Shown here one piece after another: positions 7,353 to 12,512 of a stretch of 12,512 nt of DNA. The position numbers and the translations under genes are program-made. Source of the stretch: CAYLJJ01 sp964384025 (lineage in GTDB: Bacteria; Myxococcota_A; Bradymonadia; UBA7976; UBA1532); contig CAYLJJ010000137.1 of assembly GCA_964384025.1 (NCBI GenBank), positions 1-12,512 on the forward strand. The letters are read 5' to 3'. Positions within the stretch are counted from its first letter, which is position 1; each line of letters begins with the position of its first letter. Below the pieces are notes generated by a model that saw only the letters and a program-made list of their open reading frames with translations, had not been told where the DNA came from and did no database searches.

Positions 7353-8276
7353 ATGCATATGGCAGATGCCCTACTTTCTCCCAGCATAGCTCTGCCTCTC
7401 TGGGGCTTGACAGCGGGCAGCACGCTCTGGGCTGTACGGCGCTTAGAAGCCAAGCCCGACGAGCGACGAATCCCGCTTATGGGAGTGATGGCGGCCTTTC
7501 TCTTCAGCGTCCAGATGATCAATTTCAGCCTGCCAGGTACAGGCTCCAGTGCCCACCTGAGCGGGGGCTTGCTCTTAGCGATCCTGCTGGGGCCTCATGC
7601 GGGCTTTATCGTCATGCTCTCCATTCTGTTACTCCAAGCCCTGCTCTTCGCCGATGGAGGCCTGCTGGCCTTTGGTGCCAATGCCTTTAACCTGGGCTTT
7701 ATCCCCTGCTATCTGGCCCTACCCCTGATCTACCGACCTCTAGAGCGGAGGTTCTCGGTTGGAGCCGCGATCCCCGCTGCTCTCTTCGCCCTGAGCCTTG
7801 GGGCCTTGGGGATCGTCTTAGAGACCAGGCTCTCGGGGATCTCCAGCCTCAAATTGGGCAGCTTTATGGCCTTGATGCTGCCTCTGCATCTTGTCATCGG
7901 TCTGGTTGAGGGCCTGCTCACAGCAGCAGCCCTTCGGGGTGTTCAGGAGCTGCGCCCCGATCTTCTTCAGGCCCCCAAAGAGCGCTCTTTGAGTCTACGC
8001 AGACCCCTGCTGCTCCTTGGGCTCCTCAGCGCGTTGATTGGAGGGGGGCTGGCGCTCTACGCCTCTAGAGCCCCCGACGCCTTAGAGTGGTCCCTTGAGA
8101 CGTTGGGCTTTGAGGAGGAGCCGCTCTCGCCTGTTCAAGAGCGTTTGACCCTGATGCCAGACTACGAAATCCAAGCTGGAGAGCGGAGCAGTTGGGCGGG
8201 GCTCTTGGGTGGAGGGCTCCTGATGGGGGGCTTTTTGGGCCTTGGTTGTATTTTTCGCGGCCGATTTAGATCTTGA
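7353..8276 (+). CDS. cbiM: CbiM/NikM substrate-binding component fused to a PDGLE (CbiN-like) tail
   Basis: Membrane component of an energy-coupling-factor importer for Co2+ or Ni2+, 307 residues. The start MHMADALL is the diagnostic CbiM N-terminus, whose amino end and His2 take part in metal binding; AGGA sits 7 bases upstream. The conserved loop NFSLPGTGSSAHLSGG gives H68, matching the second ligand His of NikM, and QALLFADGGLLAFGANAFNLG is the next family block. About six helices are followed by a basic loop and a second domain (from ~207) with a helix, the motif PDALEW (241-246; usual form PDGLEW), MPDY, and a final helix ending FRGRFRS. CbiM-PDGLE fusions are known. The partner genes (CbiQ transmembrane, CbiO ATPase) are not in this window. 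It is divergent from the KOW operon. Cobalt versus nickel cannot be decided from sequence. Confidence 0.93.
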   Translation: MHMADALLSPSIALPLWGLTAGSTLWAVRRLEAKPDERRIPLMGVMAAFLFSVQMINFSLPGTGSSAHLSGGLLLAILLGPHAGFIVMLSILLLQALLFADGGLLAFGANAFNLGFIPCYLALPLIYRPLERRFSVGAAIPAALFALSLGALGIVLETRLSGISSLKLGSFMALMLPLHLVIGLVEGLLTAAALRGVQELRPDLLQAPKERSLSLRRPLLLLGLLSALIGGGLALYASRAPDALEWSLETLGFEEEPLSPVQERLTLMPDYEIQAGERSSWAGLLGGGLLMGGFLGLGCIFRGRFRS

Positions 8277-8320
8277 GCTGGAGCGGGGCGTAAGCGGCGA
8301 GGAATTTTTTAGGGGGTCCC

Positions 8321-8539
8321 ATGCGCAGCCTGCTCCTCATCCTGCTTTTCCCCGCCGCCCTGCTCGCTCAGACCAGCAAACCCACCGAGATCATCTTTGA
8401 CCCCGAGGATGTTCACGGGGGGGTTCAGAATCCAGAGACAGAGGAGATCAGCGTTCGTATAAGGAAGCCTCTTGGTAGCTTAATCGAGATCCGTCAGGAC
8501 TTTAAGGTTGAGCTCCTTCAAAGCGCTGAAGAGATCTAA
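8321..8539 (+). CDS. Short secreted protein, 72 residues, unknown function
   Basis: Not recognised. It has an obvious Sec signal peptide (MRSLLLILLFPAALLAQ, likely cut near residue 16-17) and no lipobox Cys. The mature part of about 55 residues is acidic then mixed, with DPEDVHGG and a closing block SLIEIRQDFKVELLQSAEEI. From memory this closing pattern (LI-x-[IL]R-x-x-F-x-x-E) recalls short periplasmic proteins of Myxococcota, but that is unverified. AGGGGG sits 4 bases before the ATG. It follows cbiM by 44 bases on the same strand and may be co-transcribed. Its TAA (8537-8539) overlaps the TAG of the convergent surface-protein gene by 3 bases. Confidence 0.72.
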   Translation: MRSLLLILLFPAALLAQTSKPTEIIFDPEDVHGGVQNPETEEISVRIRKPLGSLIEIRQDFKVELLQSAEEI

Positions 8540-10539
8540 GCTTTTTTAGAGCGCCGCTGAAGTATCAGCGAGAGCGCAAAGAGCAGAGAGAGCAACAGCG
8601 GAGTTGCTCGATCACCCACACCCACCACACAACCGTCAGATGAGGAGCTGTCCTCCTCGGGTTCTTCGAGGAGCTCATCTGAGCGCCCTATATCATCAAC
8701 AGTCTCTCCAGAGTCCTCTCGTGGAACTTCCCCCTGATCCTGTTCAGGCAGCAGCTCATCTGTCTGAGGGAGATCCCGAGAGCTGTCGCTGTCTTGGGTG
8801 GGCAGATCGGGGCTGATCAGATCGGAGAGCGTGTTTGAGTCCAGCCTTAGATCAACGAGGGCCTCATCTGGGAGGAGCGCTGTGTCGAGAGGAGCAAAGT
8901 CTAGAGGCGCCGTATCGAGACGGGTGAGATCTGGAGGTGCTGTATCAAAGAACGCAAAGTCTGAAGGTGCTGCATCGAGGAGGACCTGGTCTGGGAGCGC
9001 AGCATCAAGAGGAGGAAGATCTGGAGGCGCTGCGTCAAGAGGAGGAAGATCTGGAGGCGCTGCGTCAAGAGGAGGAAGATCTGGAGGCGCTGCGTCAAGG
9101 GGAGCTAGATCGAGAGGGATCTGATCTGGAAGCGCAAGATCGGGAAGCCCCGCATCAAAGATACCAAGATCTGGGAGCCCCATATCTGGCTCAAGGAAGG
9201 TAGGTCGTCCACTGCCTGGCTGATCAGCGACGTTGGGATCGCTGTCATCCCTGAGCATCTCCTGACCATCTCCACGCCCATCCCCATCACTATCTGGCTG
9301 CAGAGGATCGCTTCCCAGACGAGCCTCGATCTCATCAGGTAGAGCGTCTCCATCCAGATCATCTGGGCGAATAAAGCAGAGGTTGATCGAACCCCGCTCG
9401 CCCATATAGGGACCGGCGCTGTCAACGAAGCCTCCAACAAAGAGGCCAAAGGGATCCTGTTGAGCCGAGAGGCGCTGGTAGGTGTGGCGCTGTTGGGAGC
9501 TTTGGGCGATAACTTCGTGGTTTGGACCAAGCTGAAAACCTGAGATGCCTTCATAGAGCCTCAGAGAGTAGTGAGCCCCAAAGAGGGCAGAGAGGCTAAA
9601 TTCACGGATAAAGAGCTGGATCCTTCCTTGAGAGTCCAGGCTTGCAGCGTGGCTGCCTCCTACAGGCTCTTCGATGAAGCGTTGAGTCTGCATCGCCTCT
9701 GGATTGGGGCCTCGACTGATGAAGATCCCCAAATCAGAGTCTAAACCGATCTCTGTGTCCTGATACCGCTGAGGCACCGCACCATGAAGGACCACCAACT
9801 CTCCATCCTGAAAGAGCAGTTGAGGGTGCAGGCCTGAGCGCTGTCCGCTCTCTATCGTTGCGCTACGCCAACGCTCTCCTTCGCTCCAGGTGAGGCGCAA
9901 TTGATCACCCTGATAGGCTTCTGCTCCCCCCTGGGTCGCTTGGCGGAGGCGGTGCGCAATATAGAGCTCTCCTTGAATGACCACCGGGTTGAGATCAACC
10001 CCCACTTCAAAGCTTGGCAGAGCATCCAACACCTCAGCAGCTCCCCAAGCGCCTGCGCGCCACTCCAGCATCTGGAGGCTATCTTCTGCCATAAAGAGCA
10101 GGAGCAGACGCTCGCCCCAGCGACTGAAGGCGCAGAAGCGTCCAGCCTGTGCTCCCTCATAGACCGTTTCTACATTCCACTCCCCTCCGTTGCGCTGCCC
10201 TACCTTCAGTCCAGGCAGATAGGGGTTTCGATAGCAGACCCAGGGCTCCTCATCCACCAGGATGATACCGGTGTCCACGATAGGCTCCTGAGAACGATGA
10301 ATGCGCCCTGAGACCACCTCCACAAGCTCGCTGCCATCAAGATCAAGGCGGATATAGTTCAGCGATGCTCCCAAACCTTTCACATGGCTGATGTGATAAC
10401 GTCCCTCCTCATCGATGAGAAAGGAGAGTCCAATACCCAGGTTGTTCTCCTCAAAGCAGAAGCGCTCGCGGGCCTCCAGACCCGTTACTGAGAGGAGAGA
10501 GAGGAGTAGAGGGAGGAACCAAGGTAATTTCAAAGCCAC
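8536..10539 (-). CDS. Secreted surface protein: propeller-like domain, calcium repeats, Asp/Pro stalk, MYXO-CTERM-like anchor
   Basis: A 667-residue exported protein. Residues 1-23 are a signal peptide (ALKLPWFLPLLLSLLS, then GLEA-R). About 28-390 is a beta-rich region of repeated strand blocks with Trp, Asp and Gly turns, suggesting a beta-propeller. DLDGDALPDEIEARLGSDP and DSDGDGRGDGQE (from 394) are thrombospondin-type-3/EF-like calcium loops. A long stalk follows with decapeptides of the form LDAAPPDLPP, then an acidic Ser/Glu region. The tail has DGC (C637), a hydrophobic helix (648-660) and RRSKK: the Cys-helix-basic plan of MYXO-CTERM sorting signals, with one Cys and little Gly. It should be processed and anchored at the cell surface. 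The start is GTG 10539; GGAG is only 3 bases away, so a TTG two codons in (10533) is possible. Ligand unknown. Confidence 0.88.
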   Translation of the reverse strand: MALKLPWFLPLLLSLLSVTGLEARERFCFEENNLGIGLSFLIDEEGRYHISHVKGLGASLNYIRLDLDGSELVEVVSGRIHRSQEPIVDTGIILVDEEPWVCYRNPYLPGLKVGQRNGGEWNVETVYEGAQAGRFCAFSRWGERLLLLFMAEDSLQMLEWRAGAWGAAEVLDALPSFEVGVDLNPVVIQGELYIAHRLRQATQGGAEAYQGDQLRLTWSEGERWRSATIESGQRSGLHPQLLFQDGELVVLHGAVPQRYQDTEIGLDSDLGIFISRGPNPEAMQTQRFIEEPVGGSHAASLDSQGRIQLFIREFSLSALFGAHYSLRLYEGISGFQLGPNHEVIAQSSQQRHTYQRLSAQQDPFGLFVGGFVDSAGPYMGERGSINLCFIRPDDLDGDALPDEIEARLGSDPLQPDSDGDGRGDGQEMLRDDSDPNVADQPGSGRPTFLEPDMGLPDLGIFDAGLPDLALPDQIPLDLAPLDAAPPDLPPLDAAPPDLPPLDAAPPDLPPLDAALPDQVLLDAAPSDFAFFDTAPPDLTRLDTAPLDFAPLDTALLPDEALVDLRLDSNTLSDLISPDLPTQDSDSSRDLPQTDELLPEQDQGEVPREDSGETVDDIGRSDELLEEPEEDSSSSDGCVVGVGDRATPLLLSLLFALSLILQRRSKKA
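8881..9120 (-). repeat. Eight 30-bp units encoding Asp/Pro-rich decapeptides
   Basis: Units in strict register at 8881, 8911, 8941, 8971, 9001, 9031, 9061 and 9091. Those at 9031 and 9061 are identical and 9001 differs at two bases; the outer units are increasingly diverged, with more degenerate Asp/Pro decapeptides on both sides. They encode the surface-protein stalk (LDAAPPDLPP). The gradient from a homogeneous core to diverged flanks suggests growth by unit duplication. An open frame on the plus strand through the same bases is a shadow. Confidence 0.9.
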
Positions 10540-10677
10540 TTTCTCCAGAGTTGGTCAAGAGAGTTTCACATATCTATCGTTGAGCGAGAAGCCCTCAGGG
10601 TGTTGAATATAAGACTTGAGAACCAAAGCGCTGTTGCTGGACATCTCTCCCCTGACTTGAACTGGATTGGACCTAGG

Positions 10678-11928
10678 ATGCGTTGGCTGAAACGCTGGAG
10701 TCGAAACCTTTGGGGCCTCTTTCCCCTCACGCTTCCGGGCAGCTTGCTCTTGGCTCTCAGCCTCTACCTCTACTGGATCTATGGTCAAGAGCAGGCGGAT
10801 TTCTTCCTCTTGGCCGCCAGCCTCTTTCTTCTGGCTGTCCTGGCTTTGAGCAGCTTGACGCTCCTGATCGCCCTCAGCCGCCTGCTCCTCTATCTGCGGC
10901 GTCGCCCTCCTGAGTTGGAGCGGGGCGCTGAAGTGGGGATCTCTATAGAGACCGGAGCAGAGTTCCCCTCTTTTGAGTCCTGGCCACTCATCCAGCTTCG
11001 GTTGAGCTGGGATGAGCCCCGTCAGGTGGAGCTAAGCTTGGAGGGGGGGCGAGAGCGGGTCATCTGTAAAGAGCGAGGGCGCTGGACTCTGATACGCCGC
11101 CGCCTCTCTTTGGAGGATATCTTTGGTCTCTGTGCGTTCTCCTTCCCTCGCTCTCAGGAGGTGAACTTGAGGGTGGCCCCTGCGAGTCAGGAGATGAGCA
11201 TGCAGGTCTCTCTACGCCACAGCTCAGGTGAGGGCTATTCTCACCCAGCAGGAGAGCTGGTGGGAGAGCGCGTTGAGATGCGCCGCTACGCTGCTGGAGA
11301 TCCCCTGCGCTTTCTCCTCTGGAAGACCTATGCACGCAGCCGCAAGCTCTTGGTGCGCAGCCCAGAGCGGGCGATCTCCCCTCAGCCCAGCACGGTGGCC
11401 TTCTTTATCGCGGGGGCTGAGGATGAGCCCTCCGCCTCTACTGCCCGCGCCTTCCTCGATCAGGGCCTCTTGGGAGAGGATTATCTCTTCAGCGCCGATG
11501 GTGGAGAGGCGCTGGCTCAGGAGCGAGAAGCTGCTGTGGATCAGATCATCGACTCTGTGAAGCATAGAGCGCGGGGAGGAGAGGAGTTGGGGCGCTTGCT
11601 CAGTGAAGTTGACCCAGGACAGCTTCAAAATTGTGTGTTCTTTCTGCCCTCTAAGCCGGGCGTGTGGATGAACCGCCTCCTGCGTTTCGCGGGCAGTCTG
11701 CCTGTACCTCCCACTCTAGTACTCACCGTAGATGGCCGCCTAGAGCAGGATGAACGAGGTCGCTTAGGGCGCTGGCTCTTTCAGCCCCCAGAGCGTGATC
11801 CAAGCATGGCACGGCTCCCTAAGCTCTATGATGAGCTGCGCAGGATCGGTGGCCCTGTGCGGATCATCCATCGCTCCAGCGGACGCCTGATGGAGGCCGC
11901 TGATGTTGAGGCCCTTCGCGCTCTATGA
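10678..11928 (+). CDS. DUF58-domain membrane protein
   Basis: A 416-residue protein. I start it at ATG 10678 (RWLKRWSRNLWGLFPLTLPG), which looks like DUF58 proteins; the frame opens earlier at GTG 10600 but those 26 residues are not family-like. The ribosome binding site is weak. Two helices (about 16-36 and 43-65) are followed by a basic loop, a beta-rich region, and the DUF58 signature GELVGERVEMRRYAAGDPLR...WKTYARS (192-221), with the conserved E, RRY, GD and WK. The C-terminal part has a von Willebrand A-like layout, but the expected metal-site motif DxSxS is not obvious near FFIAGAEDEPSAST. DUF58 proteins commonly occur with MoxR ATPases and envelope proteins; none is in view. Its TGA overlaps the next ATG (ATGA), so the pair is translationally coupled. 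Confidence 0.88.
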   Translation: MRWLKRWSRNLWGLFPLTLPGSLLLALSLYLYWIYGQEQADFFLLAASLFLLAVLALSSLTLLIALSRLLLYLRRRPPELERGAEVGISIETGAEFPSFESWPLIQLRLSWDEPRQVELSLEGGRERVICKERGRWTLIRRRLSLEDIFGLCAFSFPRSQEVNLRVAPASQEMSMQVSLRHSSGEGYSHPAGELVGERVEMRRYAAGDPLRFLLWKTYARSRKLLVRSPERAISPQPSTVAFFIAGAEDEPSASTARAFLDQGLLGEDYLFSADGGEALAQEREAAVDQIIDSVKHRARGGEELGRLLSEVDPGQLQNCVFFLPSKPGVWMNRLLRFAGSLPVPPTLVLTVDGRLEQDERGRLGRWLFQPPERDPSMARLPKLYDELRRIGGPVRIIHRSSGRLMEAADVEALRAL

Positions 11929-12512
11929 AGAGACTCCTCCCCTTGATCTACGCGGGTGCGCTTCTCGCCCTCGCTCCGTTGGCGACCCCCTGGGGTCTGG
12001 GCGCTGCTCTCCTAGCTCTACCGCTGGCCTTCTGGTGGGCGCCTCGCTGTAGAGTCCTCAGGCTGCCTGTTCGCCTGCTCCTGCCTGGGCTGATCTTCGC
12101 TCTGGCCCTCCTTGAAGCCCCCCTTCGAGATCTGTCCCTGGGGCTCCCTTACCGTCTGCAGATCATCTTGGGGGATATGCTCTTCTTTGGGGTGGCCACC
12201 TTAGGAGCGGTTTTGGGCCTGAGGTTGTTGGCGGAATTGGGGCGCCTGGGCTCGCTCTTGGAGATGGCTGCCCTCTTGGGGACCCTGAGTTATCCCCTCC
12301 TCAACCACCGGGGACTTCAACTTCACCGTCCCCGTTTTCTCAGCGACTGGGCGCTCTCCAGAGGCTTAGATCCCCAGCTGCTTTTGCAGCTCCTGGGTCT
12401 GGCTGCGGGGGGCCTGACCCTCCTCCTCCTCCTGCGTAGGCCCAAAACCCGTAAGCTGCTGATCAGCCTCCTCTTGCTGCTCTTTTTGGCTTTGGGGATC
12501 TACCAGTTTCAT
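11925..12512 (+). CDS. Polytopic membrane protein (3' end beyond window)
   Basis: The gene begins in the ATGA overlap with the DUF58 gene and remains open at the last base, giving 196 residues. It is strongly hydrophobic, with about five to six candidate helices (around 5-20, 25-40, 50-65, 80-105, 110-125, 155-172 and 180-192) and short basic loops. The segment NHRGLQLHRPRFLSDWALSR between helices is the most characteristic part and may be a cytoplasmic or periplasmic loop. I cannot assign a family. DUF58-linked membrane proteins in similar clusters often carry a transglutaminase domain further downstream, but that part, if present, is outside the window. Confidence 0.8.
   Translation, partial: MKRLLPLIYAGALLALAPLATPWGLGAALLALPLAFWWAPRCRVLRLPVRLLLPGLIFALALLEAPLRDLSLGLPYRLQIILGDMLFFGVATLGAVLGLRLLAELGRLGSLLEMAALLGTLSYPLLNHRGLQLHRPRFLSDWALSRGLDPQLLLQLLGLAAGGLTLLLLLRRPKTRKLLISLLLLLFLALGIYQFH

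Noticed and set aside
7245..7358. N-terminal extension of the KOW protein to ATG 7358
   Set aside because: It would overlap the divergent cbiM start and remove the shared promoter region; GTG 7244 has a perfect GGAGG at 5 bases and begins at the first protein-like stretch.
8881..9120. CRISPR-like 30-bp regular repeats
   Set aside because: Units are head to tail with no spacers and stay in the coding frame; they are protein repeats.
8798..9124. Plus-strand frame of Ser/Gly/Ala/Arg repeats opposite the stalk
   Set aside because: It is the antisense shadow of the 30-bp array in the surface-protein gene, with no signal or domain of its own.
10540..10677. Divergent promoters between the surface-protein and DUF58 genes
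   Set aside because: TATAAG at 10608-10613 looks like a -10 box but no -35 lies at acceptable spacing, and nothing convincing appears on the other strand.

Overview
The window reads as a draft-assembly piece of a Gram-negative bacterium with a complex envelope, most likely Myxococcota or a close relative such as Bradymonadota. The pointers are a large secreted protein with thrombospondin-type-3 calcium repeats, an Asp/Pro-rich stalk and a MYXO-CTERM-like tail (Cys, hydrophobic helix, Arg/Lys cluster), a CbiM-PDGLE fusion, and a DUF58 gene coupled to a membrane protein gene. This placement is inference, since there is no rRNA or marker gene. A run of exactly 100 N (6085-6184) is an assembly gap inside a gene.

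Left part, plus strand (1-4264): the 3' end of a CzcB-type periplasmic adaptor gene, still open at the left edge where it encodes an HEE/HKE metal-binding repeat, followed by a complete CzcA-type RND pump with the D-D-E signature of Zn/Co/Cd pumps. Together they form two thirds of a trans-envelope heavy-metal efflux system; any outer-membrane channel gene would lie to the left.

Middle, minus strand (7244 down to 4357): an apparent three-gene operon. It encodes a long protein with a helical N-terminal region, a charged coiled coil, a decapeptide repeat and a C-terminal KOW domain; then, 3 bases on, an RlmI-type rRNA methyltransferase; then a previously unlisted 47-residue hydrophobic protein. 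The KOW gene appears in two frames only because the N run has a placeholder length. The repeat phase predicts a true gap of 5+30n bases, which restores one reading frame.

Divergent from this operon, across a 108-base region with two perfect dyads, is an orphan Co/Ni uptake component (CbiM fused to a PDGLE/CbiN-like tail), followed by a short secreted protein. The latter meets the surface-protein gene (10539-8536, minus) tail to tail with a 4-base stop overlap.

Right part, plus strand (10678-12512): a DUF58 protein gene overlaps (ATGA) a polytopic membrane protein gene that runs off the window. This resembles the MoxR/DUF58 type of envelope cluster, but no MoxR ATPase is visible here.

A theme is in-frame tandem repeats: 9-bp units in the adaptor, and 30-bp (decapeptide) units in both the KOW protein and the surface protein. 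I saw no tRNA, rRNA, insertion sequence, phage gene or CRISPR array.
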